This document shows positions 1 through 9,972 of a stretch of 64,000 nucleotides of DNA, in pieces; the stretch's first letter is position 1, and each line of letters opens with the position of its first letter. This DNA comes from Calamus simplicifolius (lineage: Eukaryota; Streptophyta; Magnoliopsida; Arecales; Arecaceae), in contig UESW01005040.1 of the NCBI GenBank assembly GCA_900491605.1, forward strand, positions 126,242-190,241, in the 5' to 3' direction. Both the position numbers and the translations under genes were made by a program. The notes under the pieces are model-generated. The model made no database searches and was not told the DNA's origin. It saw nothing but the letters and a program-made list of their open reading frames with translations.

Positions 1-1137
1 GTGGACCACCTTAATCATGAGGTGGCTATGTCCGCCCTAGCGGGAGGAGTTTTGAAGGAGAGCGACTTCTACCTAGCGATGGAGGTCAATTACCCCCCGA
101 ACCTCTCCGATATGATGGCCCTGGCAGACAAATATGCCAGGGTTGAAGAATCATGGAGAGCTACCCGTGCCGAGCTGGCAAAGAAGAAAGAACCCAAGGG
201 TCCGGACAGGCATCAACCTATCCGTCAGCCAAACCCACCTCATCGCCAAAGAGCCCCCCACCGCTGCCAAGAAATCGCTCCCGAGCCCGCTCAGGCGATT
301 CGATAGGTACACCCCACTCACTGTTCCTAGGGCGCAAATCCTCATGGAGATAGAGCGTCAGCTCCCCGACCAGCTCCTCTCTGAGGGAACCCAACCCGGA
401 GGGACCCCACAAAGTACTGCCGCTATCACCGAGAGCATGGTCACGATATCGAGGAGTGCTGGCAGTTGAAGAATGAAATTGAGAGGCTAATCCAACAGGC
501 TGACTGAACCAGTTCAGGAGGGCGCCCGAGCCAGGACAAGGGGGTGATCGCCAGCCCGAGCTTTAGCAGCCTCTTCCTCCTCCAAATCCACCCATGATCG
601 GCCATATCAACGTGATTGAAGAGGCCGATGGTTCGTCGAGCTCCAAGAATGATGGTGAAGGTTCGGCACCAAAGAAAGCACGAACGAGTGAGCTCTCCTT
701 CTCCGACGATGATCTCCAAGGGATACAATTCCCACATGATAACGCATTAGTTGTATCTCTCAATTTAAATAACTACAATGTAAGTCGGATCCTTGTTGAT
801 AGTGGAAGCTCCGTAAATGTTCTGTACCTTGATGTGTTCGCCAAGATGAAATTGCTCATGGAAAACCTCTGAGCCATGGACTCCACCCTAATGGGGTTCA
901 CCAGCGATGTTATCATCCCAGAAGGGGTCGTAACTTTAACAGTCCAGGTAGGAACCTGGCCCCTTGTGGCCACTGTTCACACGGACTTCCTGGTGACCAA
1001 GCTTTGGTCGCCTTACAATGCGATATTTGGGAGACCCGGCCTGATGTCCCTCAAAGCCATTGTCTCCATCCCACACCTATTTATGAAATTTCCCACCGGG
1101 CGGGGAGTTGGTGTTATCCAAGGAAGCCAAACTATGG
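1..1137 (+). pseudogene. Gypsy gag C-terminus and aspartic protease, 5' part
   Basis: The first 300 bases encode the C-terminal part of a Tat-type gag. After a frame change, a CRYHREHGHD...EECWQLK zinc-knuckle-like motif lies at about 418-470. The protease follows: the catalytic DSG is at 798-806 within VDSGSSVNVLY, and the flap/IFGRPGL region lies near 1020-1045. An in-frame TGA at 870-872 interrupts the protease, and a C-to-T change of an ancestral CGA would explain it. The frame runs into the left end of copia-1 at 1138 and continues in phase at 11420 (the SQTM codons are followed by ARQCF). Role: capsid and polyprotein processing. It is non-functional as assembled. Confidence 0.85.
1133..1137. 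repeat. Target site duplication of copia-1, left copy (TATGG)
   Basis: TATGG immediately precedes the TGTTGG left end of copia-1. The identical 5-mer is at 11420-11424 after the right end. Five bases is the expected duplication length for copia integrases. Confidence 0.95.
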
Positions 1138-2591
1138 TGTTGGCCCAGATGACAACCCAAGAGGGGGGTGAATTGGGTTCTTTAAAAAATTAGCCTTTTA
1201 AAATAGTTTGCTTAAGATGAATGAAGGCAATAGCAATGTAAATACAAAGTGCAGTGAATGAAACAAAGATAAAGAAAGAGTCAATGAAAGCATGCAAACA
1301 CAAAGATTTATAGTGGTTCGGTGTATTCAACACCTACGTCCACTCCCAAGATTCACTTGGGTCCACACTATAATCTTCCTTGATTACAGCCGAGTTGTTT
1401 TACAAGCTCACAACTCAAACTTGTTGTTTTCCCGGGCGCACAACGAACCCAGCTGGTTTTCAAGGGCTCACCAGCACAAAAACCCTAACACAAGCTTTAC
1501 CAAGCTTGTACTGAGGTAAGACTACCTCCACTAGTTCAATCCCCAGATTGAACTAGATACAAACAAATGAAATATTGTTTTCAATTACAAAGCTCCTTAA
1601 TGAGCAGATAATCAAATATAAGAATAACAAGGTTTAGAAAAGCCTGATTTGTAGATGGTTGGCTTTTGAGATTTTCTTCTTTTCTTCTTTTCTTCTTCTC
1701 CTTGCTGGGTTGAATCAAGCCTCAGCTCCGATTCTTCACAGTTGAAGCAGTTGAGAAGGGTTGAAAAGCAAGAAACAGATCCTCTTTCTCCAAGTTGGGA
1801 AATCCACCAAAACTTTGATTTGAATGCCTTGGATTCCTCTTGAGCTTTTTGGAGTGGAGTGGATTTGAGCTAGAAGGTTTTCCTCTTGAGATTCAGGCTC
1901 TCTCTTTTCGGATTTTTGAAATGGGATTTCTCTATGTCCGAATTTCCTCTTTGTTTTTTCGTTTTCTTTCTTCTTTCTTCTTCTCATTTTTTGAATGATA
2001 GTCTTCCCTTTTTATAGATTTCTTTCAAACCATTTTTGGAAGAAAACTATCCGTTGGAGTGTACCTTGTAACAAAATATATCCGTTAGAAATAAGGTAAA
2101 ATAGAAATATTACCGTTAGAGCTGATCTGGCAATTTGATTTTCCATTCCAGGTGGGTTGGAGTCGACTCTAACTTTTCTGGAGTCGGCTCTAACTCGAAG
2201 CACTTTAAAACGTTATTTCTGGAGTCGTCTCTGACTTTTCTGGGGTCGACAAGAAACTTTTCTGGAGTCGACTCTAACATACCCGAGTCGACTCTAGGTC
2301 GGGGCTAAAAAAATCGACGTTCTGTTTCTTCTGTGAGAGTCGGCTCTAACAGTCTCGGAGTCGACTCTAACTTCCGTGCCAGATCCGGAGTCGGCTCTGT
2401 GATTCTCGGAGTCGACTCTAACGTCTGCAATCTTACCTAGACATTAGATTCGATCCAGAACACGATGTAACTCCTGATTTTGATCATTCAATAGACTTAT
2501 AATCTGAAACACTTAATCAAAATCATTAGAGCCTCCATTAGTTATACTCAAATAGTTTTGTTAATCATCAAAATCATCAATTGGGTCAACA
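1138..2591 (-). repeat. Copia-1 3' LTR
   Basis: On the plus strand it begins TGTTGGCCCAG and ends GGGTCAACA, next to a polypurine tract (complement of ATCTCCCCCTTTTT). It matches 9973-11419 almost throughout. It contains a cluster of GAGTCGACTC-type palindromes (2160-2418) and a minus-strand TATA box (CTATAAAAAGG, about 2009-2020). Confidence 0.95.
2160..2418 (-). promoter_or_regulatory. Cluster of GAGTCGACTC / GAGTCGGCTC palindromes in the copia-1 3' LTR
   Basis: About nine copies occur: GAGTCGACTC at 2160, 2264, 2285, 2358 and 2409, GAGTCGGCTC at 2181, 2337 and 2388, and GAGTCGTCTC at 2222. Most are followed by TAA or TCTAAC. They lie upstream of the LTR TATA box in transcription direction. 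Palindromic CpG-containing motifs are a known mark of Sirevirus LTRs; a promoter or enhancer role is inference. The same cluster recurs in the other LTR at about 10988-11248. Confidence 0.7.
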
Positions 2592-3050
2592 ATCTCCCCC
2601 TTTTTGATGATAACAAAAACTTTGAGTATATGCATTCAAAAATTCATTCGAACTAAAGATTATAGTCATTTTAAAACTTAAAACATTTTTAATGAAGGAT
2701 TTGATGCCAATATTCAAAGTAAACTTTTAAAATTGTGCATGAGTTCAATATAATCCATCAATTATGAACATTTAAACTAAATGTACAGAAAATTGCAATT
2801 AAGCTTGTTGTTAAGCTCCCCCTGTATTGAATAGCTCCCCTTATATATAAAAGTTGAGTTTTAATTGAATTGACTGAAAGTTCAAGTTTCTTTCTTTTTG
2901 CATAAACAATCATTTCTCCCCTTTCTTTCTTTCTTTATGCATATTCAACCATCTTTCATTAAAATTTCAAGTCTTTCTTTCTTTCTTTGCATATTCAACC
3001 ATAATTCAACCATCTCTCCCCTTTTTTGTTATCAGCAATAAGGAGAGTAT
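2592..3050 (-). other. Multiple polypurine tracts of copia-1
   Basis: On the minus strand, AAAAAGGGGGAG abuts the 3' LTR (2592-2606). Further purine tracts occur at 2813-2841 (GGGGAGC and GGGGGAGC) and 3013-3026 (AAAAAAGGGGAGAG). Several tracts upstream of the 3' LTR are typical of Sireviruses, and the one abutting the LTR is the likely plus-strand primer. The AT-rich spacer around them (to 3233) encodes nothing I recognise. Confidence 0.7.
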
Positions 3051-3233
3051 TAGATAAAGAAAGTTATTAGAGAAAGTTATTGGTTCAATAAGACATAGGG
3101 ATTCAAGCAGTCAATATTTGAGAATGTGAAATTACATTTCATAAGTAAGAAACATTACATTAGTTGATTCCAAAATGAAATACATTAGATACTCAAAAAT
3201 TCCTAAATACAAACTATCAAAATAAAATCAAGG

Positions 3234-4647
3234 TCAGATATGTTTGAATACAATTTTCTTCAAGTGACCTATGATTTCCATTACATCATCTTTTTGAGAT
3301 TTCTTAAAATTTTCAAGGCAAGCTTCAATCTGTGAGACTGCAAGGTCAATGTCCTTCTTCAGTTGACCAGTTGCATGAACATAAGATCCCGACCCATCAG
3401 CAATGCCTTCCATCCTTTCAAAGATTTTGTGAAGTTCAGCACCAAAGGATTCAACAGAATTGCTTATGGAAAAGGAGATCATGTCCAGTCTCGAGTTAAG
3501 TTCTTCTTTCAACTTATTAAAGTCTTCTTTTAATTGATTTATCTCATGAGATCTCTGACTATCATATTCGGCAAGCAAAGCTCTCAACTGACCAATCTGC
3601 TCATCAGAGAATCTCCCAGAAGCAGTAACAGACATATGTGGAGGAGAGGGAACGGTGCTGGTCCAGCTTCTGAAGGTCCAGCTGAAGATGGTCCCGCAAT
3701 AGATGGATCAGGGACTGATGGTCCCGCAGTGGATGGTCCAGGGATATCTTCTACTCTGGTCTCTTCTGCTCTATCTCTTTCAGCTCTTTCATCTCTTCCT
3801 CCTTTCATCCATATACCGTTCAACTTCTTGAAGCCCATCCGATGAATAGTAGAGATACTATAATAGTCAGTGTGCCTAAATTTTCTTAGGGGTTCATTCT
3901 CCATAATAAGCACACCTTGGCTTCTAAAGATTAATGTCAAAATCATACCATATGGCAGTGTAGATCTTTTCTTTGTAGCAGCCTCTGCCATATATCCAAT
4001 CATCATGCCAGCTAAGTTGACTGGCCTTCCAGTAATTATACAATCCATCAAAAGAATGTCTCGCTCCGAGACGTACTCAAATCTACCAATTTTCGGAAAT
4101 AAAATTCTTCCACAAATGTTATGTAGTAACCTGAGTTCCAGATTTAATTGATTTGCAAGGATTTCCTCAAACTCGGTTACATCCCTCCCTAACATTCTTG
4201 TCAATGCTCCACTTCTATCATCATGTTGATATTCCATAATACCGATTGTGGGCATTTCCAACAAATTTCCAAGTATTTCAGCGGTTATTGTAACTCTTGT
4301 TCCTCTTACTATACTGATTAAACCGCCTTCTCCTCTACTTAAGCCATTGTAAAACTCTCTCACTAAGGCTGGATAAGTGGGGATATCTAATGAGCAAATC
4401 TTTTCCACCCCATTTCTTTCAAACATCTTCCTATAGTGAAGCCTTCCGACTCAAAGAAATCAAAATTCACCTTTCTTCCAGTTGTAATAGTCTTACCGGC
4501 TAAATGATCAACTTTGGTTGAAGAGGGTGAAGGAGGGGAGTCTTCTTGAGTGGCCGAAGAGGAGGATGGCGAGGGTTGCCTCCGAATAGTGCGTCGTTTC
4601 GTGGGAACGGACGCTCCACCGACGAAACCGCGCCTCTTAGGTGCCAT
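3234..4647 (-). pseudogene. Third (accessory) ORF of copia-1, plant-transposon-like core with coiled-coil tail
   Basis: ATG at 4647, stop at 3234, about 450 codons after two one-base frame breaks (near 4410 and near 3640). Three parts can be seen. The head is basic and Ser/Pro-rich (starts MAPKRRG). The core contains ITTGRKVNFDFFE, NQLNLELRLLHNIC, ILFPKIGRFEYVSERD, LPYGMILT and RHTDYYS..TIHRMGF. It is followed by a GPS/AGPS-rich linker and a coiled-coil tail of about 130 residues with no signal peptide or membrane helix. The core resembles proteins annotated 'putative plant transposon protein' (from memory, not searched). It lies sense to the element, between RNase H and the 3' LTR, where Sireviruses sometimes carry an env-like gene. 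Copia-3 has a homologue at 38646-40044, roughly 60% identical in the core by eye. Function unknown. The first break falls at a G-run and may be an assembly error. Confidence 0.8.
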
Positions 4648-4750
4648 TGAGAAGATTGGAATGTTTAATCAAAGGCTTTGAGAAGATTGAGAAGTTGGAA
4701 AGGCTTTGGAGCTTTTTGGAGAGGTTTTGGGAGACGGATGGAATGATTTG

Positions 4751-4948
4751 GGGTCGACTCCGCCTTTTTATTTTTGACCTAGCTCGACTTAGAGTCGACT
4801 CCAAAAACTGGGTGTCGGCTCCGAACCAGAAAGTCTGTCAGCGCTCGAATTAGAGTCGGCTCTACAAAAGCCAGAGTCGGCTCTAATTGCTTAGACAGAA
4901 CATCAAAAACTAAGGTGTCGACTCCACAAACTGTCAGAGTCGACTCTA
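4751..4948 (-). promoter_or_regulatory. Palindrome cluster just upstream of the copia-1 third ORF
   Basis: Seven GTCGACTC / GTCGGCTC sites (about 4752, 4792, 4813, 4852, 4873, 4915, 4936) sit between the pol stop and the third-ORF start. They are the same motif family that fills the LTR upstream of its TATA box. No clear TATA box is visible between this cluster and the ATG at 4647, where the sequence is CT-rich. A role as an internal promoter or enhancer is inference; the same layout in copia-3 supports it. Confidence 0.6.
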
Positions 4949-5140
4949 ACAGTTTTAGAGATAAAAAATCAAGTTTCAAGGATCTGAAACTATTCAAATT
5001 AATCATCAAATTCTAGATAAATGTTCCTTAGCAATTGGGGAAACAATGAATCAAGATCTAGATAGATTTCCTTATTGAATATCGAGATTTTTCAAGAAAT
5101 TAATGAAATCTAGATAGATGTCCTTAAGAGTTTCAGAAAA

Positions 5141-6753
5141 TTATTCCAAAGGATCACAAACTCCTAATTCTCCTCTAAGATAACAAAATCTCTCTTCACT
5201 TAAGGGTTTTGTTAATATATCTGCCAGTTGTTCTTCAGTATTCACATAATCAAGACAATTTCATTATTGGCAACATGTTCTCTTATAAAGTGATATCTAA
5301 TTTCAATATGCTTTGTTCTTGAGTGTTGAATTGGATTTTTAGTTAGATTTATTGCACTTGTATTATCACATCTTATAGGTGTCTTATCAAGTGTGATACC
5401 ATAGTCTTCAAGTTGTCTCTTAATCCATAGGATTTGAGCACAGCAACTTCCAGCTGCAACATATTCTGCTTCAGCAGTAGATAATGCAACCGAATTTTGC
5501 TTTTTGCTAAACCATGAGATTAAGTTACTTCCTAAAAATTGGCATGCACCACTTGTGCTTTTTCTATCTAACTTACATCCAGCATAATCAGAATCAGAAT
5601 AAGCAATCAGATTTAATGTTGAGTCTCTAGAATACCATAAACCTACATTTTTTGTTCCACTTAAGTATCTTAGTATTCTTTTAACAGCAATTAAATGTGA
5701 TTCTTTAGGTTCAGACTGAAATCTAGCACATAAGCAAACAGCAAACATTATGTCTGGTCTACTTGCAGTTAAGTAAAGTAGGGATCCGATTATACCTCGA
5801 TAATATTTTTGATCAACCTTTTTACCTTCTTCATCTTTGTCTAGCTTGCATGAAGGACTCATTGGTGTTCCGAGGGGTTTTATTGATTCCATACCAAACT
5901 TCTTTAGAATTTCTCTTGTGTACTTTGTTTGGTTGATAAAGATTCCCTCTTTGCTTTGTTTGATTTGGAGTCCAAGGAAGAAATTGAGTTCTCCATCATG
6001 CTCATTTCAAATTCTCCCTGCATTAACTTAGCAAACTCTTGACATAGAAGATTGTTAGTAGCACCAAATACAATGTCATCAACATAAATTTGAACTACAA
6101 GTAAATCTTTATCTTTTCTTTTCAAAAATAATGTTTTATCAACATTTCCTCTTATAAAATCATTTTCAATCAAAAATTTACTTAGTCTATCATACCAAGC
6201 TCTAGGTGCTTGTTTCAAACCATATAATGCTTGTGCAATTTAAAAACGTGATTTGAAAATTCATGATCTTCAAAACCTGGTGGTTGTTCTACATATACTT
6301 CTTCATTTATTAATCCATTTAAAAATGCACTTTTGACATCCATTTGAAATAAATTAATGTTCATGTGACATGCAAATGCTAGTAATAGCCTAATGGCTTC
6401 TAATCTAGCTACAGTGCAAAGGTTTCATCAAAATCAATACCTTCTTCTTGATTATATCCTTTTGCAACTAATCTAGCTTTGTTTCTAATTACTATGCCAT
6501 TTTCATCTAGTTTATTTCTAAAAACCCATTTTGATCCTATTACAGAATGATCTTTAGGTCTTTCCACTAATGTCCATACATTATTTCTAGTGAATTGGTT
6601 TAATTCTTCTTGCATAGCTAACATCCAATTATTGTCTTTTTCAGCTTCTTCAATGGTTTTAGGTTCAATTTGAGAAACAAATGCAAGGTGATTACTAATA
6701 TTTCTCATAGATGATCTAGTTCTTATTCCTTGAGATGGATCACCTATAATCAA
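5141..6753 (-). pseudogene. Copia-1 reverse transcriptase and RNase H
   Basis: Read on the minus strand, the RT shows WVFRNKLDENG, ARLVAKGYNQ, LKQAPRAWYDRL and the catalytic YVDD (IYVDDIVFG, about 6085-6099). RNase H shows LLYLTASRPDIMF, SDSDYAGCKLDRKSTSG and ALSTAEAEYVAA. Pol ends at 5141 with CDPLE. Frame breaks occur near 6415, near 6235 and between 5892 and 6030, mostly one base each. The homologous frame in copia-3 (36681-38171) is uninterrupted, so the gene is recognisable along its whole length. Role: copies the element RNA into DNA and removes the RNA strand. Confidence 0.92.
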
Positions 6754-7059
6754 TTCCTTGGGATGACTATAAGCATATCTCCAATCTCTTGATAGATCTA
6801 TATCATTATGATTAGTATTAATATCATCAGCATTAGGCGAATCATTATCTTTAACTTCTTGTTCATGATCTGAAGATACATCAATATTAAGTTTTTCAAG
6901 ATTGTTTTCGAGAATGTTTGTATCTTCCTCATCATCAATCCTTTTGGAACTTGATGTTAAAGATTCATCAAAAATTACATGAATAGATTCTTCAACAATT
7001 AGGCTTCCTTTATTAAACTCTATATGCTTTACTAGTTGTTGAATAACCTAAGAATATTC

Positions 7060-8240
7060 CTTCATCAGATTTTGCATCAAATTTACCTAAATTACTTTTA
7101 CCATTATTATGAATAAAACATTTACAACCAAATGCATGAAAATATTTAATGTTGGGTTTTCTATCATGCCATAATTCGTAAGGTATTTTTTTAAAATAGG
7201 TCTTATTAAAGCACTATTTAGGATGTAACATGTGTGTTAATAGCTTCCACCCAAAAGTATTTTGGGAGTTTACTTTCACATAGCATGGTACGGGCCATGT
7301 CTTCTAAAGTCCTATTTTTCCTTTCAACTACTCCATTTTGTTGTGGGGTCCTAGGTGCAGAAAAATTATGATTAAAATACCATTTTCATTACAAAAGCTT
7401 TCAAATAAGTGATTTTTAAATTCAGTTCCATGATCACTTCTTAGAGACACTATGGTAGTGTTTTTCTCATTTATTACTTTCTTGAAGAATTTCATAAATA
7501 TCAAGAAAGTCTCATCTTTGTGAGCTAAAAATATTACCCAAGTGAATCTAGAGTAATCATCTACTATCACAAGACCATATTTTTTCCTCCTAGACTTGTG
7601 GTTCTAGTTGGTCCAAAAAGGTTCATGTGAAGTAGCTCTAATGGCCTAGAAGTTGAAACAATATTTTTAGATTTAAAAGAACTTCTTGTTTATTTTCCAA
7701 ACTAACATGCATCACATATTTTGTTATTTTCAAAATCTATTTTAGATAGACCTTTTACTAAATCCATTCTAATTAGTTTTGAAATCAGGTGTGTGCTAGC
7801 ATGACCTAATCTTCGATGCCACAACCAACCAATCTCATTCATATTAGCATTATTAGCAACTAAGCAATGATTATTAGTAGACAAATTGTCTAAGTCTATC
7901 AAGTATACATTGCCATTTCTATTTCCAATAAAAATAATGCTATTATCAATGGAATTAGCTACTGTGCATATAGAAGATTCAAATGATACTTTAAAACCTT
8001 TGTCACATAATTGGCTTATACTAATTAAGTTGTGCTTTAAACCATCAACATAAAGTACATTTTCAATATATGTGGAGGGAGTTATTTGAATGTTACCAAA
8101 CCCCAAGATTTGGCCTTTGCCATTGTCGCCAAATGTAATAACTCCTCCTTTCTTTTCTTCAAGGTGATGAATTCTTCTTTGTCACCCGTCATATATCTTG
8201 AGCAGCCACTATCAAGATACAACTTTCTCTTTGATCTCTT
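7060..8240 (-). pseudogene. Copia-1 protease and integrase
   Basis: The protease active-site region (LDSGCS followed by a zinc-proximal MTGD) lies near 8165-8225 on the minus strand. The GAG-pre-integrase region follows with WLWHRRLGHAS (about 7790-7825) and CDAC, giving the HHCC zinc-binding site. The catalytic core shows SLRSDHGTEF (about 7410-7440). The end of integrase (EGIFLGYSTT homologue) falls near 7060. Several one- or two-base frame breaks (about 7700, 7575, 7350) divide it. Role: polyprotein cleavage and integration of the element DNA. Confidence 0.88.
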
Positions 8241-8266
8241 GGCCACAAGATATTTCTGCAATGAAA

Positions 8267-9911
8267 TCAGACTTTATGTTTAGGTACCCAAGCTTTCTTG
8301 GGTCCTTCATGGTTAGTAGCAACAAATATTGTTCCTTTTGGAACCCATATTTTCTTTCCTTTAACATTTAAGTTTTTATTAGGTTTTAGAGTTTTACATT
8401 CATAAGATTTATGTCCTTTTTGATTACATTTAAAGCATGTAAAAGTACTTTGGCCAGCACGCACAAAAATATTTTTTTAGTGATTTTTGTTTTCTTAAAG
8501 TGTTATATCCTAATCCGGCTTTGTCAAAGACTGCTTTTTGACTATTTAATAACATGTCTAATTTAGTTGAGCTTAATGTAAACTTATCAACTATGTTCTT
8601 ATGTTTTTCAACCTCTTTCCTTAGATTGTTATTTTCATTGGTAATTAATTCTTTTTCTTTTACTAAAGATTTAAGTTTCTTAACTTTATTATTAAGATTT
8701 TCTTTTCTTTAATGAAAGTTAATTTTTTATTTTTCAAAATCTTGTATTTCTTTTTTAAAACCTTGAAATCGCTAACAAGTTCATTAAAAGCGTCAAATAG
8801 TTCATCAAAAGCAAATTCATCGCAAGGATTTTGGAACTTACCTCATCGTTGTCGTCTGCCATAAAACATACGTTTGTGACTTCCTTTTGTTCTTCTTCTT
8901 CGAAAGAAGATTCCTCGCTGTCACTCCAAGTCGCCACATAAGCCTTCTTTTTCTTTTTGTAGGCTTTCTTCAGTTTAGGACATTCATTCCTAAAGTGCCC
9001 CGTTTATTACACTCATAGCAAGTCAAGGGGTCTTTCTCTTTTTCTTTGTCCTTGTCCTTGTTCTTATCCTTTTCTCCTTCCCACTTTGCTCCAAATTTCT
9101 TCTTGTGGAAGGGTTTCTTTCTCCTCATGAATCTTTTAAATTTCTTAGCTAAGAGAGCAGTCTCTTCATCATCATCATCATCATCGCTGCTGCTCTCTTC
9201 TTCTTTTGCAGCTTTGAGGGCAATCATTTTCTTCTTCTTTGTGTCCTCCTCTACATGCTGCTTCATAGTCAGCTCATGGGTCATAAGTGATCCTAGAAGC
9301 TCCTCTAAGGGTAAAGTGTTGAGGTCCTTTGCTTCTTGGATTGCTGTCATTTTTGCTTCCCATGATCTTGGTAATGACCTAAGAATTTTTCGAACAAGTT
9401 CTGAGTTAGTATATGTCTTACCAAGACTTTTCAAACCATTTACAATATCTGTAAATCTAGTGTACATGCATGCAATGGTTTCATATTGTTCCATGCTAAA
9501 TAATTCATATTTATGAACAAGAATATTAATTTTAGATTCTTTTACTTGATTGGTACCCTCATGGGTAACCTCTAATCTATCCCAAATCTCCTTTGCGGAA
9601 TTACATGTGAAGATTCTATTAAACTCATTAGCATCTAAGGAGCAATATAAGACATTCATGGCTTTAGCGTTAAGCTGTGCCATTTTCCTATCATTATCAT
9701 TCCAGTCCCTTTCGGGCTTAGGAACAATAGTGCCATCAATAATATGTGTGGGTGTACTAGGTCCATTAATTATAACACCCCATAGTTCATAGTCAGAAGC
9801 TTGAATGAATATCCTCATTCTAGCTTTCCAATATGAATAATTTGAACCATTAAACAGTGGAGGTCTATTTGTAGAATGACCTTCAGCAAATGATCCAACT
9901 TGCGTTGCCAT
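8267..9911 (-). pseudogene. Copia-1 gag with two zinc knuckles
   Basis: ATG at 9911, just inside the primer site. The N-terminal region carries RPPLFNGSNYSYWKARM and DRLEVTHEGTNQVKESKI, the UBN2/copia gag fold typical of the Sirevirus lineage (LVRKILRSLPRSWEAK). A run of acidic residues (SSSDDDDDDEE) and a Lys-rich stretch precede a first knuckle CYECNKRG, where the frame breaks near 9000 at a C-run. A coiled-coil stretch and a second knuckle CFKCNQKGHKSYEC (about 8397-8440) follow. Two knuckles separated by an acidic and coiled-coil segment also occur in copia-2. Role: particle formation and RNA packaging. Confidence 0.88.
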
Positions 9912-9958
9912 TTGGATCTTTAGCTCTTGATCGTGTGATCAAAATCTAATGAGCACTC

Positions 9959-9970
9959 GCTCTGATACCA
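9959..9970 (-). other. Primer binding site of copia-1 (initiator Met-tRNA)
   Basis: GCTCTGATACCA on the plus strand is TGGTATCAGAGC on the element strand, complementary to the 3' end of plant initiator tRNA-Met. Two bases separate it from the 5' LTR. Confidence 0.93.
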
Positions 9971-9972
9971 AT

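Noticed and set aside
3234..4647. True retroviral-type envelope gene
   Set aside because: Its position fits env-like ORFs of Sireviruses, but there is no signal peptide, membrane helix or cleavage site; the core resembles transposon-type proteins.
9046..9516. 156-residue Ser/Phe-rich frame on the plus strand
   Set aside because: Shadow of the acidic gag coding strand of copia-1.
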